From contig JADFUC010001351.1 in assembly GCA_019722365.1 (NCBI GenBank), positions 1,426,001 to 1,490,000 of the forward strand: a DNA stretch of 64,000 nt, read 5' to 3'. The position numbers were made by a program, and so were the translations under genes. Position 1 is the stretch's first letter, and every line of letters starts with the position of its first letter. This DNA comes from Lithospermum erythrorhizon. Its lineage: Eukaryota > Streptophyta > Magnoliopsida > Boraginales > Boraginaceae. Positions 10,740 through 24,500 of the stretch are shown piece after piece. The notes beneath the pieces were generated by a model. That model had not been told where the DNA came from. It made no database searches and worked only from the letters and a program-made list of their open reading frames with translations.

Positions 10740-12660
10740 AGGTCATAAGAGACCATGAATGGAGAAATAGTGATTTGAAGATTGTTCATTTACTTCATTA
10801 TTTGGAGGCCAACAAGGGAAAAAACAAGAATTGTAAAATGAGTTAATAATGAGACTAAGGTATTCGACTTTCACCTCAAATGTTATTTAGATCCTTGAGT
10901 TTTTCATCTTTTGTACATAAGCCAATGTTTTGACTATTTATATTCAGTTACTATTATTATAGCCTCATTCATCACTTTATAAAGAGCATTTGAGTGATGG
11001 CAATACATATTTAATATATTCATCATATATATATATATATAACACCAATTTAAATCATGATGGTGAAATAATTCCTCAATCTTGAAATACTTCCACCACT
11101 ATCAATGACAAAATCAAAATTTTATATAAGAGGAACCAAGAAATAAATATCATATAAATGAAAGAAAAAAATATAAAATTTAGTTGGACAAATAATTTAA
11201 TTTTTAAATAAATAAATAATTCTATCTTTTAAAATAAAAATTTACATTTTAAACTTTTTTAAGGAAACTTTTGTTCTCCTACACATCCTAATTCCTCCAC
11301 TCCACTAACTACTACTGTTCATCGAGTACCAACACGTACTGTAGAAAATTGAAAGAGTCAAGGTTACTACGTTATTAAAAATGGCCGACTTAAACGAGTA
11401 ATAATGTTAAAAAAAATTATTATTTGTATGGTCTAGACAAAACATATGGCCTGAATGCATGCATGCGCATGAAATTAAACAAATTCAATCTTGATATATA
11501 TTTCCTGTTGAATGGCCTAATTGATTTATATGTTCCATAATGTGTACTTCTGTAGTTATAGCGAAGATGTATAGCAGGTTAGATTAGCTATTGAGGATGA
11601 ATCATTGTAAATTCTTGTGTTTGTTTATATTTCCGTATATTACTCTCAGTATGTTATACTCAAAGTTAATTATTAATTGTCATATTAATTGGTAATCCCA
11701 ATAAATGAGATAATCTTGGACAAATTTTGGTAATGGGAATAATTGATGATATCATAATTATCCTAATTATGACAATTAATGAGTAGAATGTTATCGAGGC
11801 CAGGCCAGTGGAGATTTTTTGGCTCAAACTAGGTCATAAGCAGTATAAGGCTCGGCACCATTTCGAGCAGTAGCTTCGAGCTTGATCACCAATTCGAATT
11901 TAAAATAGAGTGTCTGAAAAATAATAGAGATGAAAAGTGGTGCCAATAAATAACAGAATGACATTAACTAAATTATTACAAAAAATCATCGTAACAATTA
12001 AGCGTGATAAATTTAAATCATCAAAGATTAAGAATCTTATTAGTTTTTATCTTGTTTAAACGTATAATAATGTGAATTATATAGCCCAGAGAATTTCTGA
12101 GAACTGGCCGTCAGGCGAGAACAGCCCAAGTGCCGGAAAGTGATCGAGAGTTGGCTCGAGTATAAACCGAGGCCGAGGCTTCAGAGAAACCTCGCTTTGG
12201 TCGGTAGAGACTCTTGCGGCCATTTCGATTAAGGCTTGGGCAACAACTTTCATTCGTAGTATTTGTAGGGAGTGTGGACTGCAAGTCTTCCACCAACATC
12301 TAAAACTTTCAAGAGAGATGACAAAAATAAGTATCAACAAAGACTTGCAAATGGCTTTTGGTCAATCGTCCCTAATTAAAATGATAAATGAAGATATTTT
12401 AATATTAAAAGGGAATTGAAAGAGGCTAAAAGGTTATTTGTTTCGGTCGAGGGAGTAGAAGAATTGGAGGGACCCAAATGACTTTCTCTAAAATAATAAG
12501 TAAATGGTTTTTCCTCATTTTTAAAATATAGAATTATATTATCAATTTTAAAAAACGTTTGTTCCTTACAGTTTGTAAGTTTACACCTTACATTTTTTTT
12601 TATTATCAATTGTTTGATCATTTTATATGATAATTGAAAGAATATATTGAAGAAATGCAA
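10740..12660. other. Intergenic; IDD upstream region
   Basis: AT-rich, with an (AT)n microsatellite at about 11024-11041. A more GC-rich patch at 12090-12300 has words such as gaccgaggc/cgagaac, but I see no conserved protein in any frame. Possibly old repeat DNA. Confidence 0.5.
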
Positions 12661-12662
12661 GT

Positions 12663-12967
12663 GTGTTAGTTGTTTAAAGAAAGAAACAACAACTGGTGTG
12701 AGGATCGTGGCTAGGATTAGATCCGGCTATGATCATTTATCTTTATTAGTTTAGTAGATTAGGTTTCATGTATAAATAGTAAATTTATTCTAATTAGCAA
12801 TTAAAAAAAAGTGAATGAGATAATAAAATTAAATCTTCTAATGAAAATTATTTTCTCTCATTTTCCTCCTTTCCCTCCTTTATTCTACATCAATCATTCT
12901 TCCTCAATTCTTCAATAAACAATATATACAATTCGATTAGCTTCTGTATTTAATAAAAATTCTACGT
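12663..12967 (+). repeat. Relic Copia-type LTR with degenerate primer site
   Basis: This has the build of a plant Copia LTR: a gtataaatag promoter near 12770-12780, pyrimidine-rich ctctcattttcctcctttccctcc, then a terminal aataaaaattctacg followed by tagtatcggaatgag at 12968-12982. That last string is a mutated tggtatcagaatgag primer site. The architecture is like the LTR at 50185-50500, although sequence identity is low. No second LTR was found, so this is a solo or orphan LTR. Confidence 0.5.
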
Positions 12968-12985
12968 AGTATCGGAATGAGAAGG

Positions 12986-15299
12986 GCTGTTATATGTACC
13001 AGGTATTTAAAAATTTGGGCCTTTATGCCAGTGGGAGAGGCTGAGTAATTAAATTTATATTAGCGCAGTGCGTGATTTGTATTATAAGGAAGCTCGCGTG
13101 TGAGGAAAGTGTGAGATTGACTCGTAATAAAGCTGAGAGTTCGCGTGTGAGTCATGGCATTAAAAATTATGAGAGAGTTTATTCTTTGTATAAGCTGGGG
13201 CTTGATTATGAGAGAGTTTATTCTTGTATAAACTGGGAGCGACTACATTGTCTGGAATTGGTTTTAGAATAGTATCTCTTTTGAAACATAAATTGTGGTC
13301 TCTCACTGCTTGTTAGTTGTGAAATACAATAAGATTTAATAAATTCTTGATAATTAACACCAACGGCTAGTGTAGGCGATCGAGAAAATTAATTAAATAA
13401 TTTTAATTAATTCGATTTATTTTAATCATTGAAATCGATTAAATAAAAGCGTCGAACCGTTATATAGTATTAGGGTTTGATTAAAGACCTAATGACAATC
13501 GAACACATGTAAAATAATAAGGTTTTCGAGGAATTAAGCCTAACGTGTCAGTCGAAAATAGGGTTTTATCATTAATTAACCTAAAATTTAATTCAAACGA
13601 GGGTTCAGAGAAAATATCTCGAGTTAAATCTCAATTAAAATTAGGGCTCGAAAATTCCCGATTTATTCTACAGTAATAATAGGCTATTTGGCCTAAAAAT
13701 GGATGTTCAGCGAAAGTTCGGGGTTTAAAATAAAGGCTACAGAAAACGAGTTTAAAAGCAAGGCTCAAAGAGAGAGTTTGGGTTAATATCGAATTTGACT
13801 AAAAGGATCAGGAATCTTCCTTTTCCTTCGTAATAGAGGCGCCACGTATCTTTGAGTAGGAACAAGTAATTCCATAAATTTGACGGATCGGATCTTGGAG
13901 CAAAAATTCAGTGAGTTAAGATCGAAGTCGGTGATCGTGGATCAGCAATCGGAGAGAGCAGCTTTATATAAACCTACACATGGTTTGAAAATTCCATCCT
14001 TCCTTTGACAAAATATAAACAAAAAGGCTCTGAGAGAATTTAGCATAAAAATAGCTTTGTAAGGTATTCTTGCATGGCTTTCTTAAGATTATTCTTTCTC
14101 GAGGTAAAACCCACCTTGAAACCATACAGAAACACAAAAATCTTGGCCTGTAATAAAATAGGTCTTTTAAATTGAAGAAGCGGAGAAGAATATAAAAATT
14201 CTTCATTTCCATCACCAAAATAAAAGCGCTAAAAGCAAGGCACAAGGTTAAATTATTACAAACATAGTAATTTTAGGATTAACATCCAAAGCTGATGAGA
14301 ATCACGATCATTCGCATCACCGTAAATTAAATAAACTATAGGATTAGGACTCAAAGCCCGCATAATAAATCATAGGTAGGATATAAGGTCATGTATATCT
14401 TTCTATCGAGAAGCAAGAGTAAAAGGCTATTTGGCGTCCTGTAATATGAAGTAATAATCCACATATGATGATGGCGCGAGGCTCGGGTAAAGGTATTAAA
14501 CACAGACTTCGACTGGTTGTGCGAGATCCCGAACTCTTAGGCGTACGACTAGACAATATCCGGACCTAAGTCTAAGTCACATGACTCAGTCAAGGCCACG
14601 AGATCAGTCTACAGGCAGTAATGCAGTTATCGTTGCTAAAAGACTTCCCGGATCAGACATATCCCCAAGTCCCCAGATCATGTGATCAGCTCACCATCCA
14701 TGCTTGGGATCGCACAACTTGATCCCCAAACCAAATCGAGTGGAGTTAAATGATCGCATGACGATCAGAGACGCAATCCCGACCACAAATAGGCGTCACG
14801 AAATCGAGGCGCGATCGAATCAGGTCAAGACTTCATTAAATCACGTCCAGAAGCGTCTCGAGCAGTCGGTAATTCGTTTAAACTGATAGATTGTCATATA
14901 TTATAATTAATAAAATCTCTCTACCAGTTACAACTAGTTCGATTAATAAGTTATGTCAAAAGAATCTTCATTATGCGAACTGCATAATCTTGTTTGCCTA
15001 TGTAGTTTGTGATAAAAACAAGACTATTTGCATGGGTTTTATCGATGGACATCAATGTTATTATCGAAACTACTAAATACGAAGTAGAACGCACAGATCA
15101 CAAGCGACAACACATTGCGACAAGAATTCTTCATCCCACCTTTAAAAAACTAACCTTGATTTGCCAATCACCAAATGTAATTTAAAGATAGTGATATGCT
15201 TATTGAAAAATCATGTTTTATTATATATTGATAAAGTAAGACATTTTGAGTGAGTAAATAAGGTTACAAAAGCAAGTTAATCAGGTTATAGATGTATTA
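12986..15299. other. Unassigned intergenic sequence
   Basis: It is moderately CpG-containing, unlike the AT-rich flanks, and a short tandem repeat (gagagagtttattctt-gtata) lies at 13170-13225. Open stretches at 13964-14245 (-) and 14704-14886 (+) show no recognisable domain. It may be decayed retroelement, but I cannot name one. Confidence 0.4.
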
Positions 15300-15615
15300 T
15301 GTCATAACTCCGACCTAAAGTGGGCGATATGATAAATTTAGTAGCTGTGATAAGTTTGATGTGATTTGATTGGTATTACTTATATTATCAAGATGTATCT
15401 TGTTTTTGGAAGCTCAACTCATTATAAAAACTCCAATGTTAGTTAAGCGTGTTTGACCTGGAGCAATTCTGGAATGGGTAACCCACTGAAAAGTTTCTCA
15501 GTGGGGACGTGAGACAAGACAAAACGTATTGAAAAAATGCTTAGTGGTTTGTGAGGCGAGTCCATCAAATCTATAACGTACCAACTCGGGGTTCGGAGTG
15601 AGGCATTACGTTACA
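15300..15615 (+). repeat. Cassandra-like solo LTR carrying 5S rRNA control boxes
   Basis: A 316-bp unit starts TGTCATAACTCC and ends GCATTACGTTACA, so its tips are TG..CA with partly inverted sequence. Inside, agttaagcgtg (15441-15451) equals the 5S rRNA box A, and ggaatgggtaacc (15471-15483) is close to the 5S box C (ggatgggtgacc), with spacing like the 5S gene. 5S-derived sequence within an LTR is the hallmark of Cassandra TRIM retrotransposons. The flanking TATTA/TATTC may be a decayed target-site duplication. No second LTR or internal domain is seen. Confidence 0.65.
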
Positions 15616-16065
15616 TATTCTGCCTATTGATCAATTGATTCTAAAATGGAACTTTCATTATTTTTTCCAAGTATTAAAGTTAAATTCTAATTAAGTATGT
15701 GAGTGTATTGAGAGGATATTATGACTATATAAATTTCTATATTTATAAAAATAATACAAATGAGTTGATAAGGTTATCCATCTATGTCTATTATAGATTT
15801 GAGTTTAATTAGAGTAAATAATTTAGCATGCAAAATTAAGAGGACATTAGTTTTAAACCTGAGGTCAAGATCGTAGACTAATCGACATAGATAATACAAC
15901 GGAAAGGTAATATCTAACAGTAAAGACAACCAAAGACATCATTTGTTGTGGGTCACATTCAATTCTGATTATTTAACTTACATTATAATTTATGCTTAGC
16001 CAAACCAATAAAGTTGATGATGTATGTCATTTTCAGAGACATTGACAATTATTATTGGTATATTA
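15616..16065. other. Intergenic
   Basis: AT-rich; no gene or repeat identified. Confidence 0.5.
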
Positions 16066-16291
16066 TATTCTCTGTTTAAATTTAATTAATTATTTATTAA
16101 AAAAAATCTTTTCATTATAAGTGATTGTTTTCTTTAACAATGTAACTTTTTTATATTGAAATTTGTTTTGTGTCCTGATATTCATTTTTCTATTTGGTTA
16201 ACTTTTCTTTTATTGAAAATTATACAATCAATAATTATTTTAATAAAATATTTTTTTTAAAACAATCAAATAAATTAAAACGAGAGAAGTA
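16066..16291. mobile_element. Stowaway-like MITE
   Basis: The left end TA-ttctctgtttaaatttaatt and the right end, read on the other strand, TA-cttctctcgttttaattta, form imperfect terminal inverted repeats flanked by TA. This fits Tc1/mariner-derived Stowaway elements. About 225 bp, non-coding and AT-rich. Confidence 0.55.
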
Positions 16292-17158
16292 TTACTTATT
16301 GTTTTGAAATGAATTTTATATAACACGGAGATTATAAAATTACACATAAGGAAGTGGTCATGAGAATAAATTAGATCACTATACAAGAGTTACTGTAAAA
16401 AGTTACATTATATTGTTCACAAATTTCTTGGTTTTCACATAATGACGTCAACTTTAAAATGAAACATAATGACGATGATTATTATGTTCCAGCTTGCTTA
16501 GTATTGATTAAAGGAACAAATGATTATTTTAATAAATTACATTTATATATATTAAATCAGCTGAAAAAATAAAAAAACACCACACATTTAATCATGTAGT
16601 GAAGATGATTTATATTTGTACAAATGATACTTTGAACTTGGAACGAGCATGAAAAAATTAACGATACTTCCTTCTGTTTTAAGTTCTGTCGGATCGATCG
16701 CAGATACAAGATCTTGAATCTCTACTCGGATCTCATGAAAAAAATTTGAAATCACTTTTTTATGAACTTGTTGAAAATGATTCTTTTGTTTCATCCAGAG
16801 AATTGAAGGAAGACTCCATACAAATTTCATTTCGATTTCTATTATTATATGGGTTAAACGTTCACACACTTAACTTTTTGAGATATTTTTTCTCCAAACT
16901 TGTTCACATAGGAAATTGAAGTGTATCCTTAATCCTTCTCCATCTACAGTATGTCTTTTGGTCTTCAATTTTTCGTTAGCTAGCGGTCTACCTGAAATTG
17001 TAGTTTCGATAGTTGGGCTTAGGGCCCTGGATCTTTACCTTTAATTAGGTGGGATGATTGAAGATTTATATGACTACGGTGATAAATATCGTGAACAATA
17101 ATTTATTTATTTATAAATTAGTGCCTTTGTAAGGATTAGGATTCGAAGCTTTGTCATT
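16292..17158. other. Intergenic
   Basis: AT-rich. An open stretch at 16588-16869 (-) shows no conserved domain, and I see no gene. Confidence 0.5.
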
Positions 17159-17664
17159 GCTAATAATATCTGTTAATCACTAAGTTAATCTTTATGATTT
17201 AGGATCTCTTTCAAATCACTGGTATGGACGTATGGCTATCAAAAATCGCGGAGCATAAGTACGAGGGTTCCGCATCCATGTGATAAAGATTAGACCTTTT
17301 AGCTATTATTGTTCTTACTAGACGTGACCAGCTCGCTTCTTTTCCTGCACTCGCTTTATATCTTCGATACACAAGGAAGGACGCTGATTCGAATTTAGCT
17401 CGCTCACGCCACTGGCCACATATCCGATGCCAACTGGGCAGACGCTGCGCCCGCCGCCCCCCACTCCATCTCATGTATAAGATCGTGGTTCAGCCTCTAA
17501 CTAAATATACCGACTCTGGCTTGCCCTCCCATCATCGTGACGCGTGATCAACACCCAACCAAGAGGGCAAGACTAAAGAACATACCTATCCTTCCTAGTC
17601 AAATCCAACACCGTCGGCAAGCCTAATAATATCCTTTAATCACTAAATTAATCTTTATGATTAA
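17159..17664. repeat. Segment bracketed by a ~40-bp direct repeat
   Basis: taataatatc-gttaatcact followed by aagttaatctttatgatt occurs at 17159-17200 and again at 17625-17662 with a few differences. The ~420 bp between them is GC-richer and contains a C-run (gcccgccgccccccac, about 17448-17463). No domain is recognised. It could be an insertion with a long flanking duplication. Confidence 0.5.
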
Positions 17665-20470
17665 TATCGTATTAATTATGGAACTTTAGCTTGTAAATAA
17701 TGTACACGGAGTATCTCTCCAATCGTCTCTCAAAAGGAAGTAGAATTAAAATATCTTAAGTTTCAATTATTAGAAATCTGTTGCTTATCAATTGTTTATT
17801 ACAACTTTACAAGCCACTGACATAAGTTGGGTTACGCAACTCTACAACTTTACTTAGGGCTTTAAGGTGTGGTATCCGGGTAGACTTCAACCTCGGTCCA
17901 TCTAATTAAAACGATTTAAGTCCAATGAGCTATCCCCTATAGTCCTATACCCTTCAAATAATAATAATACATGGTTGAGGGCAAAAAAAAATTTTAGCCT
18001 ACTTAAACTTAGGGAGCTTGCCAAGCTTGCAATTTTTTTTCTAGATAAATTGAATTCATAAATTATGTCATGGTTGTTGCAATTGACGATAAGGGAGAAC
18101 TATTCGAGATGGTATGATCATGTTAGAATGAGTCAAATAGATATATTAGTAAGATGTGCAAAGCTATGATTGACGCTATCGATTTTCTGAAATTACTTGT
18201 CAATGGTACAGCCCCTCAAATGGTAACCCGCGCTTCAATTATCTCTGACCTTCAGATATTTTTAGCCGGTTGGCGGCCGAGATGGTACGCGGCTTAATCT
18301 TTTATATAACCTCGCCTCGCCACAAAGGAGGTCGCTGGTAGTGAAATTGCAGCTGGCCCTCGTAATACCGAAAGATGCCTACTCTCATGTATCACGCATT
18401 AATTCGACTATCAAGCTTACATTTAAGAAAGATTTAAGAGCTTTTAAATAAATATGTGGTAGACAAAACACATTAACTTTAACGGTCAACGTCGCAGATT
18501 TATGGTGTGAAAGCCTATTTCCAATACTCCAATCGCTGAACGAATGACACGCGCACTTCTGCGCAACCTCAAAAAGTAGCCTTTAGGCTCCTGACAAAGA
18601 AGCCTGCTACATCGATAAAAAATGAATGTTGAACAAGAGTGAGATTGTAAAGGCTAGGCTGACATAAATGATAAATTCCACCTAGAATTTATGATCTTTA
18701 ACGGATTGATTGTGATAAAAATGAATGTTCCATTATTTTTATAACTTAACTGTTTAAATTCAAAATTATTTTGAGGCATGTACAAAACTGTGAATGAACT
18801 CCATAATACAATTGGAATTGTTTTAATTATTGTTATAAAAATAAATAAAGTAATCAAACAAACTCTTTATTTTAAAAATACAAAATTTTAAAAAAAAGTT
18901 TACTCAGTTGTTTTTATGTTACATTACCCAAACTTATATTTGAACTTTTAAAGTTGAATCTAACTATATGATCTTTTTATTATTTGTTAAGATAATTGTT
19001 AAATTATGTCGAAAATTTGTATAATCGAAACAAACTTTCATAAGTTAATTATTCATTTTCTGTATAATTTTTAACTTTTTTCTTAGGTTGATAACTACGT
19101 CTCGATATGTTGGATTTTGATTGTATATGAGAAAACTTAGAGTCCATTGAATTTGATTTCAAAATAACGAGTTAAAAAATATGAGTAATATTTATTACAA
19201 TGACTATGAAATACAATTGCATCTTTCACAAGGGTGTGCGTGCAAGTGGTGCAAGTGCAACAATAAATTAACCCAACCCAACCCAACTAAAAAATATGGG
19301 TTAGTTGGATTTGGGTCAAGTAGTTAAAAACCAAAATAATTTGGGTTGAGTTTGGATTTAATTTCTTGAAAATTTGTAAGAGTTATTGAAATGTGTCCAA
19401 AAAAAAAAATTTAATGTAAGGTGTGTAAATGTTCCATTATACTCGTATATTTACCTTCGGCAACACTATATACCATTCTAATAAGAACTTTTTTAAATAC
19501 CCATACTTTTCGCTTCTCTTAATGAACTTCCTAACTACTACCCTCGCAAATACGGAGCAAGAAAAATGCTTTATTTCACACCCAAACCCAACAATACTAA
19601 TGCCAGATAACAGCTCAGATTTCACTCTGATAGTAATAAGAATGTCATTAGATATAATGCTCTATTGATTTTTATATGACAATATGGAATATGATTAAAA
19701 ATAGCACATTATTGATCTTGAATCCGCAATTACATTGCCGACAGTAAATCATGCGAATAAAGCGACTTGCACCAAATTAAACTATATGACGATACGTCCT
19801 CTCCATAAAGAGTTAAAGACGAATATACCCCCCTTGTCTCCATCCCAAGCCTTGTTTAAATTTTAAAATATGCATAATCCTTCTCTTCTCCTCCCTTTCT
19901 TTTGTTTTGCCTTGTTTCACTATACAAAATGATTCATTATTATTCCTACACAGAATGTCAAGATTTACTTATAATAATTGATATCTTAAATATTATATGC
20001 ATATTATTATAATCAACAAAAAAAATTTATATATAGACGTTAACTAAAATATCAAAATATTATTAGTAATCATTTAAATATGATAACCTTTTTATTTGGC
20101 GGAAGTAGGGAGAGATAAGCAAAAAATAAATATTTAGTGGATAATAAGACATATATATATATATTATATAACCCTATTCATAATTACTCTAATAAACGCT
20201 AACGACAAGAAAAAATCGGCGAAGATAAAGCTGAGCATCGCGGTTTAAACATACTTGGTTTAAGATACCATGGTAATCGATTATATTATAAAATATCAAA
20301 CGCCGTATATTCATCCCTATTCTTTCTATCATATCGCAACGTCATTACTTCTCGCCACTATATCGTTGAACAATTTCTATCACTTCGGCATCAATCTACA
20401 ATAATTCTTAATTATTCGAATTAAAACGCAATTTTCTTTCAATTATCCTGACCAAATCAGCAAAAACTCA
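17665..20470. other. Intergenic; upstream of the GST gene
   Basis: There is a GC-richer patch at 18220-18600 (gttggcggccgagatgg, cctcgcctcgcc) with no recognisable protein, otherwise AT-rich. No gene found. Confidence 0.45.
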
Positions 20471-20473
20471 CCT

Positions 20474-20481
20474 TATAAATA
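20474..20481 (+). promoter_or_regulatory. TATA box of the GST gene
   Basis: TATAAATA lies 89 bases before the start codon. Initiation about 30 bases downstream gives a 5' UTR of roughly 55-60 bases, normal for a plant gene. Confidence 0.7.
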
Positions 20482-20562
20482 CCCCGGTAGTATCACCAAC
20501 GCTTAGTCTCATAGCATATCCTATATTCCTATTTCATAATTAGCCATAGTATTATTTTTGTG

Positions 20563-21503
20563 ATGGCGATAAAAGTCCATGGAAGTCCGATTTCAACAGC
20601 AACCCAGAGAGTTCTTGCTACTCTAATTGAGAAAGGTGTTGAATATGAGTTGGTTCTTGTTGATTTGTCTAAAGGAGAACACAAACATCCTTCTTTCCTT
20701 TCCCTCAATGTAAGCTACTATAATAATGATATATATGATCTATGTTGAATTTAGCTTAATATATGCAAACACTCATCTTTATTTAATCTTGTGTTTTTAA
20801 ATTGGTGAATGTGTAGCCATTTGGTCAAGTTCCAGCCTTCGAAGATGGAGATCTGAAGCTCTTCGGTCAGTTAATAGTTATTACTATTTTCAATATCATA
20901 ACATTATTTTATTTTAAATTTTTCATAATATAAGGTTATTTATTGAGTTAATTATAAATAATTTGATCTCATTTAGTAGTAGTTTTACAGATTTAGTTCA
21001 AATCCGTTTCTATCATTTTATGATCATGATGGTAAATTCTAAATAATTTTTCAGAGTCAAGGGCAATAACACAATACATTGCACACACCTATGCCGACAA
21101 AGGGACCCCTCTAGTAACTCAAGACCCAAAAAAGATGGCAATTCAATCTGTATGGATGGAAGTTGAGGCTCAACAATATGATTCAGCCGCTTCAAAACTC
21201 ATCTACGAACTAGTAGTAAAGCCTCACTTCTATGGTCAATCAGGAGATGAAGTTGTGGTCAAAGAATTTGAGACAAAACTTTCCAAGGTTCTTGATGTCT
21301 ATGAAGCAAGACTAAAAGAGTCAAAGTACTTGGGTGGGGATCAATTTTCCTTGGTTGATTTGCATCACTTGCCTAGTTTGAATTATTTGAAGAATACTAA
21401 AGCTTGGGAGATGTTTGAATCTAGAGCACATGTGAAAGCTTGGGTTAGTGAGATCACTTCTAGGCCTGCTTGGGCCAAGGTTATTGCACCTTTGCAGAAA
21501 TGA
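20563..21503 (+). CDS. Phi-class glutathione S-transferase (GSTF)
   Basis: Three exons: 20563-20709, 20817-20865 and 21055-21503 (645 bases, 214 residues, the usual phi-class length). The junctions fall at AAT/gt..ag/CCA and within the Glu codon of the ESRAI motif. The N-terminal thioredoxin-fold domain (residues 1 to ~80) has the glutathione site: the probable catalytic Ser11 in the STATQRVL motif, the cis-Pro loop QVPAFED (P55) and E66-S67 contacting the glutamyl group. The C-terminal helical domain (about 90-214) contains KYLGGDQFSLVDLHHLPSL, the conserved N-capping/hydrophobic staple region of GSTs. It should conjugate glutathione to electrophiles (xenobiotics, oxidised lipids) or bind ligands in the cytosol. 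Substrate cannot be told from sequence. The start is the only in-frame ATG before the conserved KVHGSP strand. Intact. Confidence 0.95.
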
Positions 21504-24500
21504 TTATAGGTTAATTTGAAGGAGTATTATGGTTGTGTGTTTATGTTTTGTGTTTGGGCTTAGTTTATTTACATCATTAATGATGTAATAATATAATAAC
21601 TATGTTTGTTAGGGTTTTTACCTTAATAAACATGCTTATGTATTTGAGTCCATATCAATAATTGACGATGTCGATCTCACATTATTTATTTGCACCAATT
21701 TACTGATAAGTTTCTTCTGAAAATAAAGTTGTTTCATTTTGTCAAATTTATGCTTTAATTTACTCGAAATCGAATTCACTAATTTAGTATTTACAATACT
21801 CGAAGTAACTATTACCAAGAAAGAAATTGGTTCTTTATTTGCAATACTCAAAAAGTCCCTCGATGAAGTTCCAGAAACTTTGATTTTTTCCATTGGTTAT
21901 TGCATCGATTTTTGGGTACCCGATCAACCTTCCGATGATATATTCTTGCGATTTCTGCAACCTTTCTGTTCGTATTTTAACTAGGATTCACATCATAGTT
22001 GGTCCAAAGATTTTGAAGGTCCAATGCAAATTGAAAAAATTGGTTCCTTAATAGTATAAGTCCTCCATAATTTTTAACAGGTATTTTCACTTTCGAGGTG
22101 ATTGTTTAAATATCAATAAATTTTAATAAAAAATAAAAAAATTTCGTTTAAAAATATTAAAAAAATATATTTCAAAACAACAAATTTAACGATATTAAAA
22201 ATACATATTCCGGCTTCTAAAATATGGAGGCCTACAAACTGTTGTAGTAATTCTCGTCTTGCTTAACGAACTTGCTTCACATCGTATAAGGAACCACTTC
22301 ATTTTGAATTAAAAACACACAAAAAAAATGAAGTGTCACGGTCATTAATCATTACCAAGAATCTAAGTCCCATATTGCACGTTGCTCGGACAAAAGCCAC
22401 AGACTTCCTGACCCTAATTACCACGTTTTTGTAAGGTCCTGTTTCATGTAGAGAGAAACAAACGATAAGGAAAATTCAATTATTGGGATTTTTTACCTCA
22501 TTATAAGTGGAACATTTTAAAATGCAGGTTCATTGGTAATCCGTATCAATTATTGAAATGGTATGTATATTGACCTAAATCTATAATTTTACAATGAATA
22601 AAATACTAGTGATCTTTCCAAATAAAGATAATGGTAGTTGATGCCCCCATTGATTGCGCAACCCAACGATATGAATGAGACTCATTTAAATCTCGAGACT
22701 TTGATCGTATTTGCTGGCACCACATATAGTACTACTTGCATGTATGTATGTCCATGCAGGTTAATTAACTGAGTTTGGTGAAGTGGTTGTAATTGTTTAG
22801 TGTGCATATTGGGATGGTTTAGTGTGCATATTGGGAGACAAATTTTTCTAGGATTTGATGGTCCGATTATAAAATAGGCGTTTTAAGAATTTGGATCTCT
22901 TATACATGTGACAGATCTCGTATTTGAGTATATGTTCAGATTGTTATGTTCTTTGGGTTGTCAAGTATAGTACTCCTTATCTGTTTGTGCAATTATCTCC
23001 ACAAATTTATTAAAAAATCAAGATTTAATAGATCCCTACTTGCATTGGTGTACAATTTGTCTTTAAAAGACTAAAGTTACAAATATGTTACACGAATGAT
23101 CATTTTTAAATATTAATCATTATATATTAATGGTGGATCAACGTTTTTTTAAAAGAAATTAGACTAAATTATACTTAGATATGTTTGACTAAAACGATAA
23201 TGAGTCATTAGAATATATCTCCAGTTTGAAAATGATCATTCGTGCAATGTATTTTTAACTCCAGAAATTAATTGTGTATCAATGCAAATTCTGAAAACTA
23301 AGTCTTGTATTTTGGCAAACTTCAGGGATTGTTTGTGCAATTATCTCGACGCAGTTATACTGTATGAACGGGCGGGAAGGTTGTCTCCGAACTCTCGGGT
23401 CTTTTACAATATCTTCATGTGAGCTCCTTGTATTAGGCTCTTAAAGATCGGTTGTCGTGTACTTGAAAGTGTGGTGGGGAATAGGCCGAACACACTCGAT
23501 ACCGAAATCATCAAATATCCGACAAGTAAGTATAAGGGATACTCCAAAATTAGTCATTACCGTTTATGGTAAGCATGTGAAAGTTTTATCCTCTCACATC
23601 TCAATACTAGGAGGAGAGTGCGACACATGGTGGCATTTTATTACTTTAGCCGAAAATGTTGTTTGCTGGTTTTTGAGCCCAGATGATGGAAACTATAGAA
23701 ATTAGCGTATAAGTCTCTCAAAATTTAGCTAATATGGTTGTGATTGGTTAGTTGTTGTGTTGAAGATGGTTGTTGTAACTGGTGGTGGTGTTCATTGAGA
23801 TGTAATAATACTACGGAGTATCACTTATGTTCAACATCATTGCAGCATTTCATCAAACAGTTGGAGAGCTGAAATAGAAAAAGGAACCATGGTAGTTAAA
23901 GTTGTTGGTTAATTGCTGAGTTGTACTCTTAAATGAGCTGTCAAATATTTAGTGGTCCATATCATCTATTAATGACAGGGGCTATAAACATTTGGTGTGT
24001 GAAAAAACTTCCGCATTGAAATATTACGAAATTTCATGTGAGTTTTTAAGTTTAAGAGTTAGATTACTCCTATTAATCATGTTAATATCAATTAATTTAA
24101 TTATGAAACTTTACGAATTCTCAATACCACCATATACCTTATGACTAATAAAGGATTTTCATTTAAGGATTCTACCATGTAACAATGAATATAGTGGCTC
24201 ATTATGGAATCCAGGACTTACAACATTAAAATCGCAGAATTTAATATTTTAATTAAATAAATAAAAATCGAAATCTCTCTCCCCAAAAACTGCCCCCTAA
24301 TTTCGCTTCACCCCTTAATCAATTCATTCCCAAAAAATTTATTCCCCTAATTTCTCTCAATCTCACCAAATCATAACAATTAATTTACTCTTAGGTGAAA
24401 ATATTCTCGAATCAACGACATTTAATCCAAAAAACAAAGTTCACCAAAACCCACAAACAAGTTTTACCAAACCCACAAAATTTGTAAGAATAACAAAACG

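Noticed and set aside
15436..15490. True 5S rRNA gene
   Set aside because: Only the internal control boxes match; the 5' third and end of 5S are absent and the unit sits within an LTR.
23457..23705. 82-codon open frame
   Set aside because: No recognised domain, promoter or splice context; expected by chance in intergenic DNA.
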